A stretch of 64,000 bases of DNA from an uncultured Duncaniella sp. (GCA_910578515.1 CAJTQR010000001.1:248001-312000); one strand, 5' to 3'. Numbered from the stretch's first letter, positions 6,725 to 15,781 are shown. Numbers and translations are program-made. Notes: generated by a model not told the origin, from the sequence alone.

Positions 6725-8988
6725 TGGCAAAAAGATTTTTAAGATATATGGGCGAATTTCTCAGCCGTGCAGGTATTGTATGGCGGGTTGAGATTTTGCA
6801 AGCAGCCGAACAGCCATTTAGCGAAATAGGCTCATTGACTTTTGAAGCTGATGAGGCACTTGTAATCGAATGGTCTCACTCTGAAAAGGAGCAGGTCATT
6901 TGTGGAAGCACCGCCACACTACGCCTCGAGAGTCCGGGCGATAGGACCTATGAGGATTTATATACTATAACTCCAGGGCGTATAGTCATGGATGTGTATA
7001 GGGAGGGAGCTCTGTATTGGAGTGGGACATTGGACCCGGAATTTTACGAGGAGCCTTATGAACGGGCTGCAAATTACCCCGTTTCGCTTACATTCTCCGA
7101 CCTCGGAGTACTCGACAGACTGAAATATGACCAATCAGGGATGCTCACATTGCATGATGTGGTTGATTACTGTATTGGTCGTGCCGGATTCAATACAATT
7201 CTTGATGAAAGTATAATCAGCACCAGTCTAACTCCCGGAGGTCTAAGAATGAAGCTGTCCGACTTGAAGGTCAGGAGTGATAATTTCTATGATGAGGACG
7301 GAGAGGCTTTGTCGCTTAAAGAGGTTTTGGAGGGGATACTGCAGCCTCTTGCTTTACGCATGATACAACGTGCGGGGCATCTCTACATCTATGATTTGAA
7401 TGCGCTCTACCATACACCGTCAAATGAGGTGTATTGGGAAGGAGACAGTCAGACCATGGGAACTGACAGGGTGTATAACAATGCAAAAATTACATGGAAC
7501 ACTTACGCTCAGAGCTCGGAGCTCTCGGATGAGGAATGCTGGATACTCGAAGTCGACCCGGATTTTACAGCCTTGAATTATCTGGAAGGAAGAAACCCCG
7601 ACATGTATGACAATCCATTCGGAGATGACCGTGTGTATTCATATCATTACGGGAGCAATCCTTTCGAGGTAGACACGCGCACCGATTATTCCGGCGTGGG
7701 TTTTTCCTTATGGACTTCAAAGCAAGGCAAGGGCGCCGAGCTTAAAAATAACAACGTCCGTTTCTTTAAGATTGTGCCTCAGAATGAGGGTTCGGAAACC
7801 GAAGGTGTTGCTTTGACATGGATTTCAACCTATGTTGAGCCTACTACTGCACATGATGCTGAAATGAAAACTAAGCGCAATGGAGTTTACACATCCATTG
7901 CCGGGTCATTTGACACATGTGGCAGTGTGCTGTTTGAGACAACTCCCGTGTGGATTCCTCCGGTGTCCAAGACTCTCGACCTATGCGTCAATATGGAAGC
8001 TCTTGTTGACCCGCGTATCAACTTTTACAATGAAGCTACAAACTTCTATACTGGATTCCTTTCCGGTTGGTTCCAAAAATATGCGTATGAAAAGTGGCAG
8101 AAGGATGCTAATTTCGTTTATGCCCCTGTAAGGATTTTATTCAGGAGAGATGATGGAAAGACTTTCTGCTGGGATAATCGCTTTTCGGTAAAGGGAGCCG
8201 GATATGATGTCAAGTCGCTTGCTTTTACCAAGGGGGAGTGGGTAGAGGATACGGGTAATGTGTGGGGATACTTAGCTTACTATGACCCGGAGGACCGCAA
8301 GGACAACACTGGAGTGCTCGGATGGCAGCAAAACAGACCAGCCATCAACGCGCATAAAGAGAAGTTGTTATTGGCATTACAGAAAGCGAAAGGGCAATAT
8401 ATACCTTATCCGATGCTGGGAGCCAGTCTTGGAGGATATATCTCTATCGAGGTCCTGTCCGGATGGGTGGTAAAGAACGATAACGGCAAGGATTGCCCGC
8501 TGCTTTCTGATGGCAATGTGGCATGGGTCATGTGTAAACTTCCTACCATAAGCATCGCAAATGCGTCCTTATTTGGAAAGGAAATCAACACTGATGATAT
8601 TGAATACAATGCCGATATAAACCCGGAAGCCAAAGACCCCATAGAGCTGGATACTATCTGCGGTAGCAGTGCTGAAGGTGTTCCCACTGCCCGTGGAGCT
8701 TACTTTTCAGCATTGACAGGTGAACAAATAACACAACTGACGCGGGCGGGGCGTACCTCGCAGGTGGAGGACCTGTTAATCGGTACGCTGTTCAGTCAGT
8801 TTGGGGAACGTCACACCACTCTTTCCGGGGAAATGAGTATTGCAACGCAAGGCTTGGTGACATACACAGAAGCTAACCAGGATGGTAAGAAATTCATGAT
8901 TACAGCGGATGTTCAGGATGTGATAACTGATATCAGTGACGCAACTATTACAGAATTACGTCCGGATGAATACGAAAGGAGGGATTAA
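6724..8988 (+). CDS. Phage distal tail / baseplate-type protein
   Basis: A 754-residue protein directly after the tape measure, where siphoviruses encode the distal tail (Dit) and tail-associated (Tal) proteins. The first 130 residues (WRVEILQAAEQPFSEIGSLTFEADEALVIEWSHSEKEQVICGSTATLRLESPGDRTYEDLYTI) look like a baseplate hub or distal-tail start widely seen in Bacteroidales prophages. The rest is beta-rich with many aromatic residues. No peptidase or lysozyme motif is visible. It ends 3 bases before the fibre gene. The tail-tip role is from position; the exact hub component is not settled. Confidence 0.6.
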   Translation: MAKRFLRYMGEFLSRAGIVWRVEILQAAEQPFSEIGSLTFEADEALVIEWSHSEKEQVICGSTATLRLESPGDRTYEDLYTITPGRIVMDVYREGALYWSGTLDPEFYEEPYERAANYPVSLTFSDLGVLDRLKYDQSGMLTLHDVVDYCIGRAGFNTILDESIISTSLTPGGLRMKLSDLKVRSDNFYDEDGEALSLKEVLEGILQPLALRMIQRAGHLYIYDLNALYHTPSNEVYWEGDSQTMGTDRVYNNAKITWNTYAQSSELSDEECWILEVDPDFTALNYLEGRNPDMYDNPFGDDRVYSYHYGSNPFEVDTRTDYSGVGFSLWTSKQGKGAELKNNNVRFFKIVPQNEGSETEGVALTWISTYVEPTTAHDAEMKTKRNGVYTSIAGSFDTCGSVLFETTPVWIPPVSKTLDLCVNMEALVDPRINFYNEATNFYTGFLSGWFQKYAYEKWQKDANFVYAPVRILFRRDDGKTFCWDNRFSVKGAGYDVKSLAFTKGEWVEDTGNVWGYLAYYDPEDRKDNTGVLGWQQNRPAINAHKEKLLLALQKAKGQYIPYPMLGASLGGYISIEVLSGWVVKNDNGKDCPLLSDGNVAWVMCKLPTISIANASLFGKEINTDDIEYNADINPEAKDPIELDTICGSSAEGVPTARGAYFSALTGEQITQLTRAGRTSQVEDLLIGTLFSQFGERHTTLSGEMSIATQGLVTYTEANQDGKKFMITADVQDVITDISDATITELRPDEYERRD

Positions 8989-8991
8989 CTG

Positions 8992-10869
8992 ATGGCTTTT
9001 GAGTATAGACTGGTTTCTAATAATCGCGAAGGGCGCCCACGCAGCAAACGTCTTCGTCGCTTAGGCGTCTCAGCCAAAGGTGCGGCAATTTCAGCGTTTT
9101 CCGGTTCCGGCGGTGTTGTTGCTGATTCCCACTCGCACTCCAATAAAGAGCTGCTTGATTCACTTGTATTGGATGAAAATGGATTTCTATCAACCACATC
9201 TGTTAATGATGAGGATGAGCAGATTTCCACACCATATCTGCAGAAAAACATATTCGATGATTTGTTTGAAAAGGTGGAGATTTCTGATGGGAAATTTGCC
9301 ATCAAGGCGAAATACGACCTTTTCAGCGTGGGTGGTTTAACTGCTCTCGGTTACCATGACATTGGCGTCTCTGACAGTGGTTTCAATGTCGATGGCATCT
9401 ACTTCGGCGACTGGACTGACTACACCGAAGGATTTGACACATACGCTGTGTCAGGCAAAAGTGGGAAGATACTCTATGACCTGATAAAGCAGGGAGGAAC
9501 TGGTGGAGGAGTCGATTTGTCAAAACTCGGAGTTCTGACACTTGCTTGCAACGGAGTTAATCTCGGTACATACACTCCGGCAGAATCCGCCACCATCAAC
9601 ATGCCTATGCCAGTGAGGCTGTCGGAGCTAACCAACGATTCCGGGTTTGTCAGCAGGTCTGATTTCGGTCAGCTGTTTATGATTACAGACCCTTCGGGTA
9701 TCAATCATGGCACGGGTATATCTTACGACCTGTCTGGCACCATGGTACTCGACATGCCCTCGGCTTTGAGCGGTGTGACAGCCATCGATGGTGGAGGCGG
9801 CGCGCTATATCTGGGGAATCCTGACAACAACTCGTATATCTACATTAACGAGGATATGAAGTCAGCAGCTTACGATGCATGGTCAATAACACAAAGCGGA
9901 GATGCCTCCTTCCAGAAGGTCACAGCATCCTCATTTGTCGGTGACCTCACCGGCACGGCGACAAGGGCGACTACTGCCGATAAGGCTGACGCCGCCACCC
10001 GATTAAGCAACGCCTTCTCCCTCTGGGGACAGGACTTCTACGGCAACGATATATCCGGCGACATGACTGGAGTAGGTTCTATCTACATGTCGGGAAACAT
10101 TACCCTCAAAGGTTCCGGAAACTTCGGTAACAAAATCAACTTTGGCGATGGCGATTATGTCTATCTTCATGAATCAGAAGATGATGTGCTGTCAATCCAT
10201 GCCAACAGCGGCATCAATCTTCTCGATGCCACCACATTCAGCAGGACTGCCACAATATGGGGCAATGTCGGCATAGGTAAGACGCCCACTGCCTATGAGC
10301 TTGATGTGGACGGTTCTACAAAAGCTACTGACTTCTTCGCCACAAACTCAGTTCAAGCTGAAAACGGCGTACTTGCCAAAACATCAGGCTACGGAGGTCT
10401 ATATATCTACGGGGGCACATCATACTATCTCGCCCGTCTCCACGCTTTCGGAGCATCTCCTGGATGGACTCAAAATGAACGCTGGCTCGATATAAACAAC
10501 GACCGTACCACACATTTCTATCACAGCCTGTACTCCGATGGCGATATTACCGCACTCGGCTCATCGACTACTTCCGACATGCGGTTGAAAGTGGTGGTTA
10601 GGGATTTCACCCTCGATATCCGGAGTATGGCAGATGCTCCCTTGTTCATCCATAATTGGCGTGACAGTAGCCATCCTGGAGAATATGTCGGCACTTCGGC
10701 GCAGTATTGGAAAGAGCATCTGCCGGAGGCTGTCAGTACTAATCATGAAGGCTGGCTTTCCCTAGCTTACGGCAACCTCGGTGTGGCAATGTGTATCTCG
10801 CTGGCTCGTATAGCCGAAAGCTTTGAGAAACGGCTTTCACATATAGAGAAATTATTCCAATTTACATAA
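8992..10869 (+). CDS. Phage tail fibre protein with S74-like chaperone end
   Basis: A 625-residue fibre. Residues about 200-215 (VRLSELTNDSGFVSRSDF) carry the L-S-x-L-x-N-D-S-G-F motif shared by many phage fibres and by the 93-aa protein at 14331. Gly/Asn/Ser-rich repeats follow (GDLTGTATRATTADKADAATRL). The last 100 residues begin SSTTSDMRLKVVV, contain LFIHNWRD and GTSAQYW, and end in a helix. This is the layout of the peptidase-S74 intramolecular chaperone that trimerises fibres and then cuts itself off; the S-D-x-R-L-K motif includes the Ser/Lys region used for self-cleavage. A strong AAAGGAGGG lies about 9 bases before the ATG, unusual for Bacteroidota and typical for a phage late gene. 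Confidence 0.75.
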   Translation: MAFEYRLVSNNREGRPRSKRLRRLGVSAKGAAISAFSGSGGVVADSHSHSNKELLDSLVLDENGFLSTTSVNDEDEQISTPYLQKNIFDDLFEKVEISDGKFAIKAKYDLFSVGGLTALGYHDIGVSDSGFNVDGIYFGDWTDYTEGFDTYAVSGKSGKILYDLIKQGGTGGGVDLSKLGVLTLACNGVNLGTYTPAESATINMPMPVRLSELTNDSGFVSRSDFGQLFMITDPSGINHGTGISYDLSGTMVLDMPSALSGVTAIDGGGGALYLGNPDNNSYIYINEDMKSAAYDAWSITQSGDASFQKVTASSFVGDLTGTATRATTADKADAATRLSNAFSLWGQDFYGNDISGDMTGVGSIYMSGNITLKGSGNFGNKINFGDGDYVYLHESEDDVLSIHANSGINLLDATTFSRTATIWGNVGIGKTPTAYELDVDGSTKATDFFATNSVQAENGVLAKTSGYGGLYIYGGTSYYLARLHAFGASPGWTQNERWLDINNDRTTHFYHSLYSDGDITALGSSTTSDMRLKVVVRDFTLDIRSMADAPLFIHNWRDSSHPGEYVGTSAQYWKEHLPEAVSTNHEGWLSLAYGNLGVAMCISLARIAESFEKRLSHIEKLFQFT

Positions 10870-10890
10870 TCATAACAATTTATACAGAAT

Positions 10891-11229
10891 ATGTCAACAA
10901 ACAACATCAACATTGAGGCGGTCAACTCCGCCAATGTCCGCATCGGCAATGCCAGGACACCGGAGGGTTACACCATAGCCGCAAATTTCAATGTCTCCGG
11001 CTCAAAGACGCTCTCTATGGAATCGGGCTCAGTCACCAAGGAAGGCAAACAGAAGGCGTCATTCTCGGCAATGAACCCCACAAGCATGAAAATACAGTTC
11101 TATGATGTGGAGCCTCAGGAACAACAGACGATATTATCCGACGTCAACGCTTTCATCACCGGAGCCAAGGAGGCTATATCATCCAACCTTATCAATACAG
11201 ATTCAGTAATATCAATCGCCAAAGCATGA
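10891..11229 (+). CDS. Phage protein of unknown function (112 aa)
   Basis: I do not recognise this protein. It is 112 residues, polar, with a likely beta-rich first half (TIAANFNVSGSKTLSMESGSVTKEGKQKASFSAMN) and a helix near the end. It lies between the S74-type fibre and a helical protein, and its stop overlaps the next start by four bases (ATGA), so the two are likely made together. Position suggests a fibre accessory or tail-tip protein. Confidence 0.6.
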   Translation: MSTNNINIEAVNSANVRIGNARTPEGYTIAANFNVSGSKTLSMESGSVTKEGKQKASFSAMNPTSMKIQFYDVEPQEQQTILSDVNAFITGAKEAISSNLINTDSVISIAKA

Positions 11230-11657
11230 AGAAGACAATGACAGCAGCTATGGCTGTAAAGATTTACGATATACTTGGAAACGCGTCTCTCTCGAAGATG
11301 GACGATACCGGGAAATTCACAATCATAAACGCAATGCGCGCATTGAAGCCCGTGGCGACCGGACTGAAGGATGATATCTCTGATGCGCGCAAGCAGCTCG
11401 CCCCGGAAGATTACAATCAGATTCTTGAGATGCGCTACCGTTATCCGCTACTGTCGGTTGAGGAACGTGTTGAAGTGTCACGCGTGGAACGTGAATTGGA
11501 GTCAAAGGTAACTGAATGCATGAGTGATGAGCTGAATAGAGAGCATAGTTTCGAGTTCACAACCATGGATAAGGTGGCATTTGGAGCACTGCTTGCCTCC
11601 AATGATTTTAACGCCGCCACCATGATAGAACTGCAGGACGCTCTATGTGAGGTTTAA
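11226..11657 (+). CDS. Phage helical protein of unknown function (143 aa)
   Basis: I do not recognise this protein. It is 143 residues and mostly helical, with charged repeats (EERVEVSRVERELESKVTECMSDEL), no signal peptide and no membrane segment. Start overlaps the previous stop by four bases. Its place within the fibre block, coupled to the 112-residue protein, suggests an assembly factor or structural partner. That is inference from location only. Confidence 0.6.
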   Translation: MKKTMTAAMAVKIYDILGNASLSKMDDTGKFTIINAMRALKPVATGLKDDISDARKQLAPEDYNQILEMRYRYPLLSVEERVEVSRVERELESKVTECMSDELNREHSFEFTTMDKVAFGALLASNDFNAATMIELQDALCEV

Positions 11658-11672
11658 ACAAACTGAATAACG

Positions 11673-13067
11673 ATGAGTCATTACAACGGAGTCATATCAG
11701 CCCCTGTGGATTTGCGGCGGGATGTCTACCCTGTGAGGGGTTCTTCTTCCGGGGGTAGGTATTCCTTGGCTGACGTGTGCTCAAACATAGATGGCAAGAC
11801 AAACAAGTGGTCGAAGATAAAGCCAGTCGAGATTGAGGGCAACATCTTCGTGCATCTTGACACCGACAAAGTCTCGATGCCCCATCCGTTCACCGGAACT
11901 TACATGTCGGTCCCGGCATGGCTCGGTCGCATGTACACTGAGTCTGTCTATCCCGGAGGTTCCACAATTGACGAGGTGCTTCTTGCACACATAGCCGGAC
12001 TTGGTGTACCGATGCTCTCCGGGACCAATATAGCCACGGACTCCCAGAAGGAAGCGACAGCCAAACGTATAAAGCGGGTGGTTGACAATATCGAGACTTG
12101 GGGAGTGAACTGGGAATACAAACCACCGGTGCCACCTACATACCCGTGCCGACTCACCGATTTCAACGGATACGACCATTACGCTCAGTGCCCGATATAT
12201 TACACTGTTCCAGACAAGATATACAATGGTGAGCACGCATGGTTCTCGTGCAGCCTCATTCCAGAGGGGCAGACGTCGATAGATGCCACGTGGTTCTCCA
12301 GCTTCTTTCCAAACTACATGATATGCGCCGTATGGTTCAAGGGGGATAACTATCTCGGTTTCGTGGAGATAGAAGAGCTCTCATCTGGTAGAGGTGAGAC
12401 TGCTCTTTCTCCGAATGCCTTCTATACGCTCTCCGGTGCCAACGCCGGGGAATACAGAGTGTATTTCTTCGCCACTGATGGCGACCGCTCCATCATATTC
12501 CCATCACTTCCGGACTCCCCGAACCCGCAACCCTTCACGGCTGTCAAGGGGAACAATCCAAAAGATGACCCGTTTGCTGGCGAACTTATGATGGACATTT
12601 ACGCTGCTGGTACCGGGTTCGCGCATTCCCACACGGACTCCTATTTCGAGAGCTTCTACAATGTAGGGGAGGGGGACTATGTGTCGCTGTGTACAACCGG
12701 GTATTACTGTGTGAAGGCAAAGCTTGTCAACGGCTCATCGAGGGCACTGAACTTCGACCCGTCGCAGCTGTCGGTCTACTGGGCTGAATCATCTGGCAGC
12801 CCGTCGGTGATAGTCTATCAGTCAAATGGGACTCTAGCCACCTCCGTAATCTCGGTCCCGGCAAACGGAAGCGTCACCATCATGATAGAGTTCATTGACA
12901 TATACCTCGGGATGTCGCCGGTACAGGGATACCACTACGGCACAATCGACCCGATGAGCATACGCTACAAGGGCGCGGAGGTGCAGCAGTTCTACTGCGA
13001 TGTCATATATGACAGCTCGCACAACGGCTATTTCACTGCCAATGGCAAGTATTACAAGATTAAATAA
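11673..13067 (+). CDS. Phage tail-tip/adhesin-type protein of unknown function (464 aa)
   Basis: A 464-residue protein, beta-rich with many Tyr, Trp, Gly and Pro residues, such as found in host-binding tail proteins. The N-terminal 110 residues (SHYNGVISAPVDLRRDVYPVRGSSSGGRYSLADVCSNIDGKTNKWSKIKPV) look like a virion-attachment module shared in Bacteroidales prophages; the middle and C-terminal parts look like receptor-facing domains. No enzymatic motif is visible. GC content is high, like its neighbours. It sits within a fibre gene block, which supports a structural surface role; the exact function is unknown. Confidence 0.6.
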   Translation: MSHYNGVISAPVDLRRDVYPVRGSSSGGRYSLADVCSNIDGKTNKWSKIKPVEIEGNIFVHLDTDKVSMPHPFTGTYMSVPAWLGRMYTESVYPGGSTIDEVLLAHIAGLGVPMLSGTNIATDSQKEATAKRIKRVVDNIETWGVNWEYKPPVPPTYPCRLTDFNGYDHYAQCPIYYTVPDKIYNGEHAWFSCSLIPEGQTSIDATWFSSFFPNYMICAVWFKGDNYLGFVEIEELSSGRGETALSPNAFYTLSGANAGEYRVYFFATDGDRSIIFPSLPDSPNPQPFTAVKGNNPKDDPFAGELMMDIYAAGTGFAHSHTDSYFESFYNVGEGDYVSLCTTGYYCVKAKLVNGSSRALNFDPSQLSVYWAESSGSPSVIVYQSNGTLATSVISVPANGSVTIMIEFIDIYLGMSPVQGYHYGTIDPMSIRYKGAEVQQFYCDVIYDSSHNGYFTANGKYYKIK

Positions 13068-13078
13068 ACTTATGTGAA

Positions 13079-13168
13079 ATGAACAGAGTGATTGACAGAT
13101 TCAATATCCGCGCACCCTGTGGGCGCGATAGATATTTTTATTCATTTATAAACCGAGATGACTTATGA
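13079..13168 (+). CDS. Possible 29-residue small protein coupled to the next gene
   Basis: A short frame of 29 residues, basic and aromatic (start MNRVIDRFNIRAPCGRDRYF), with its TGA overlapping the ATG at 13165. It fills most of the 97-base gap. The overlap suggests a coupling peptide for the downstream gene, but a frame this short may be chance. A GC-rich hairpin around 13110-13128 lies inside it. Confidence 0.3.
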   Translation: MNRVIDRFNIRAPCGRDRYFYSFINRDDL

Positions 13169-13842
13169 TATTCGTATCAAAACAAAAGATTCGCAAGATT
13201 AACTATAAGAGTGATTTTGATTTCATTCTTGATATCAAGGTCTGCACGGGGCTTGACGCGGAGGGCAACAGCGAGTACGCGCCTCTCGGATTCCCTGACT
13301 ATGATTTCGAGGGGGTCATCCATTGCGGTGCCAGAACCCCGTCCTACCGGTTCGGTAAGAAGGGGAATCTGACGGTGAATTGCTTCAATGACGACGGACG
13401 TATCCATGTGGTATGCGACAACCACGGGCTCCCGCCCGGACGTCTGTCAGTCGAGTTCCGCAGCAATATCCACAACGACATTTACTCCAACGGTCGTAAG
13501 CTTTTGGTATCACCGTTCCCTATCGACATCGAGCTTGTGCCAGGTCCGGGAGATTGCCCATCGATACCGGAGATAGCGATGGTGCTTCCGTTTGTCAGGG
13601 GTGAGCCCATGGATTGGTCACGGATGACGGAGGAGGAGCGCCGGGAACTCACCCACAATGTCACCGAGGCTATCAATTCCGGAGACCATCTCGACATCAT
13701 CACAACCGACGAAGCCGTGGAGATGGTCAGGATAATATGGGAAGATGACCGGCATACCGGCATTCCCGATGCAGACATTGACAGTGAATCAGCAGAAACA
13801 CAGACTGAATCATTAATCACAATTAAATCAAAATCAAACTGA
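13165..13842 (+). CDS. Phage protein of unknown function (225 aa)
   Basis: A 225-residue protein without a recognised enzymatic motif. The first 130 residues are beta-rich (DFDFILDIKVCTGLDAEGNSEYAPLGFPDYDFEGVIHCG, then FFxDDGRIHVVCDNHGLPPGRLSVEFRS-like strands) and resemble a small virion domain found in Bacteroidales prophages next to fibre genes. The last 70 residues are acidic. It lies between the 464-aa tail-tip protein and coiled-coil fibre proteins; a structural or baseplate decoration role is inferred. Confidence 0.55.
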   Translation: MIFVSKQKIRKINYKSDFDFILDIKVCTGLDAEGNSEYAPLGFPDYDFEGVIHCGARTPSYRFGKKGNLTVNCFNDDGRIHVVCDNHGLPPGRLSVEFRSNIHNDIYSNGRKLLVSPFPIDIELVPGPGDCPSIPEIAMVLPFVRGEPMDWSRMTEEERRELTHNVTEAINSGDHLDIITTDEAVEMVRIIWEDDRHTGIPDADIDSESAETQTESLITIKSKSN

Positions 13843-13868
13843 GTTTAAATTTTTAAAACATTAAGAAA

Positions 13869-14315
13869 ATGGCAGAAACAACAGCAAAATTTGTAAAGTC
13901 CGACGCGCTCAGCGCAGCATTGGCAGAGGTAAAAGTAAAGGTAGATGGCAGCATCGCAGATGCAAAAAGCTATGCCGATAACAAAATTGCAGCTTTGGTG
14001 GGCGGTGCTCCCGAGACTCTTGACACCCTCAAGGAGATTTCGGATGCCCTCGGTGCTGATGCCAATCTATCGGCGACACTCACAGCTCAAATAGCCACAA
14101 AGGCGAATGCTTCTGAGCTCTCGAAGTATCAGACCATTGCCGGGCTTGACGCCGCCATGCTCGCCAAGTATCCCAATCTCGCAAATCTTGGCAACTACGC
14201 CACAAAGACCGAGCTGACAAACGCCACAAAAGACTGCGTGAAAGCTTCCGAACTCGACGCTCTCGCCATGACCGAGGCTGAAGCCCGCGCGATTGTAACA
14301 AATGTATGGAAATAA
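13869..14315 (+). CDS. Phage fibre-type protein with coiled repeats (148 aa)
   Basis: A 148-residue helical protein with the motif GAPETLDTLKEISDALGADANL (residues about 48-69), common in phage tail fibres where it forms short trimeric helical or beta shafts. It is Ala-rich, with no signal peptide. Repeated ATKTEL/ANASELSKYQ-type blocks resemble those of fibre shafts. It is followed after 15 bases by another short fibre protein, so the fibre may be assembled from separately coded segments. Confidence 0.65.
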   Translation: MAETTAKFVKSDALSAALAEVKVKVDGSIADAKSYADNKIAALVGGAPETLDTLKEISDALGADANLSATLTAQIATKANASELSKYQTIAGLDAAMLAKYPNLANLGNYATKTELTNATKDCVKASELDALAMTEAEARAIVTNVWK

Positions 14316-14330
14316 CAAAGGGAGACCAGA

Positions 14331-14612
14331 ATGAGCATAGCAACATCAACCGCTCTGGCATCCTTTGCAGAGGAAGTCCGGAACAAGGTCCGCACTGACC
14401 ATTACACTAAGAAAGAGGCTGCTGCCATATATGCTGAGAAAGCGTCAGTCCCGACAAAAATCTCACAGCTCAACAACGATTCGGGGTATATCACTGGAAC
14501 GGACGTGGATAGAAAACTCTCAGGTCTGGCAAAAGTCGTCACTCTGACGCAGGTGGAGTATGATGCTCTTACCAAGAAAGATTCTAATACCCTTTATGTC
14601 ATTAGCGAGTGA
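14331..14612 (+). CDS. Phage fibre-type protein (93 aa)
   Basis: A 93-residue protein. It carries the fibre motif ISQLNNDSGYITGTDVDRKL (residues about 42-61), related to the motif in the S74-type fibre at 8992. It ends with VEYDALTKKDSNTLYVISE, a short sequence commonly seen at the joint of modular phage fibres. It begins with a coiled region (ALASFAEEVRNKVRTDHYTKKEAAAIYAEKA). Likely part of a segmented fibre with its neighbours at 13869 and 14616. Confidence 0.65.
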   Translation: MSIATSTALASFAEEVRNKVRTDHYTKKEAAAIYAEKASVPTKISQLNNDSGYITGTDVDRKLSGLAKVVTLTQVEYDALTKKDSNTLYVISE

Positions 14613-14615
14613 TAT

Positions 14616-15767
14616 ATGTTGGCAGAAGCAGAAAATATAATAGACATCCTATTCGGCGATATATCCGCCGATAGGATGTATTATGGCGATACTCTCATTT
14701 ATGAGAAACCGCCACAGTATGCACCCAACCAATTTGTTGGGAAAATAGTATTGACCGATGACGATGATGGAGTTTACCCTTGGGTTTATTGCGGAACAAG
14801 CGCAACGATTTATGCTGATACAAAAACCGGGGAATTTAGTACTTCAGCTCCAGTTGCCCGCGGAAGTTACAACGGGATGCCGTCTAATCTGGGAAGAGTT
14901 GACCATCTTCCTGATTTTTCAGCAGCAACAACGTTTAATATGCTTTTCTCAAATCAGCAAAAGCTTGAATCTGTGAGCTTCAAGGGTGTCAATACATCCA
15001 ATGTCACTACGACAGCAAATATGTTTAATTATTGCCAACGTTTAAAAACGTTGGATTTAAAATATCTTGACACCTCCAAAGTGACAAACATGGAATATAT
15101 GTTCATGCGTTGCTCAGGGTTGACTTCCATCAATATGAAAGGATGGGACACATTAAACGTCACCAATATGAGGAGCATGTTTTCAGGCTGCAGTTCACTG
15201 GGAAGCATAGATTTAAGTATGTTCCGCACAGACAATGTTATAACTATGGAGTGTATGTTTGATGGCTGCAAATCCCTGAAATACATAGATTTAAGCACAT
15301 TCAACACATCCTGCCTGGAAAACATATTTGGGATGTTCTCCGGTTGCGAATCATTGAAAACTATAGATTTGAGCGCATTTGACACTTCCAAATTGAGAAA
15401 AGGATTGACTTATGTTGACCGCATTTTTTATAGATGCTCTTCATTAGAGTCTTTGCGGTTTAATGAATTTCATATTGGTTTGTCGTCTGATGAAAATTCT
15501 AAGGAATACAATGGATTTTTCGGGTGTACCGCGCTTACGACTGTTACAGGCAGTATGGTTATATCATGTGATGGAAGATACAATTATATTGTCTTGAAAG
15601 ATTGCCCTCTTACGGCAGAATCAGCCATGGTTTTTATTAACGGGCTGCAACAAGTTAGCTATGATAGTTCCATCTCGTTTAAGGCTTCCACTTATGATGC
15701 TTTGACCGATGAGCAGATAGCGATAGCGACCTCTAAAAATTGGAGTGTCATCAGACATTACAAGTAA
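14616..15767 (+). CDS. BspA-like (DUF285) leucine-rich repeat protein, likely phage receptor-binding protein
   Basis: A 383-residue protein. After about 110 residues, including a start (DILFGDISADRMYYGDTLIYE) typical of Bacteroidales phage adhesins, it has roughly five or six DUF285-type repeats (residues about 115-270): 'TSNVTNMxxMFxxCxxLxxLDLxxFDT'. These are the repeats of BspA-family surface proteins. There is no signal peptide or lipobox, and it is placed immediately after two fibre proteins, so it is best seen as a fibre tip that binds host or mucus, not as a secreted host protein. The base composition is more AT-rich than the fibre genes before it, in line with recent acquisition. Confidence 0.75.
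   Translation: MLAEAENIIDILFGDISADRMYYGDTLIYEKPPQYAPNQFVGKIVLTDDDDGVYPWVYCGTSATIYADTKTGEFSTSAPVARGSYNGMPSNLGRVDHLPDFSAATTFNMLFSNQQKLESVSFKGVNTSNVTTTANMFNYCQRLKTLDLKYLDTSKVTNMEYMFMRCSGLTSINMKGWDTLNVTNMRSMFSGCSSLGSIDLSMFRTDNVITMECMFDGCKSLKYIDLSTFNTSCLENIFGMFSGCESLKTIDLSAFDTSKLRKGLTYVDRIFYRCSSLESLRFNEFHIGLSSDENSKEYNGFFGCTALTTVTGSMVISCDGRYNYIVLKDCPLTAESAMVFINGLQQVSYDSSISFKASTYDALTDEQIAIATSKNWSVIRHYK
14645..14678 (+). repeat. Near-perfect inverted repeat inside the start of the LRR gene
   Basis: Left arm 14645-14658 and right arm 14666-14678 pair over 13 positions with one bulged T, around the 7-base loop ATATATC. The structure lies 30 bases into the coding region. It may be a message hairpin that tunes translation, or an old recombination site; the sequence alone does not decide. 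Confidence 0.6.
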
Positions 15768-15781
15768 AATCAACAGCAATT

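Noticed and set aside
14616..15767. Host BspA-type surface lipoprotein carried by the phage
   Set aside because: No signal sequence or lipobox exists, and the start resembles other phage fibre-block proteins.
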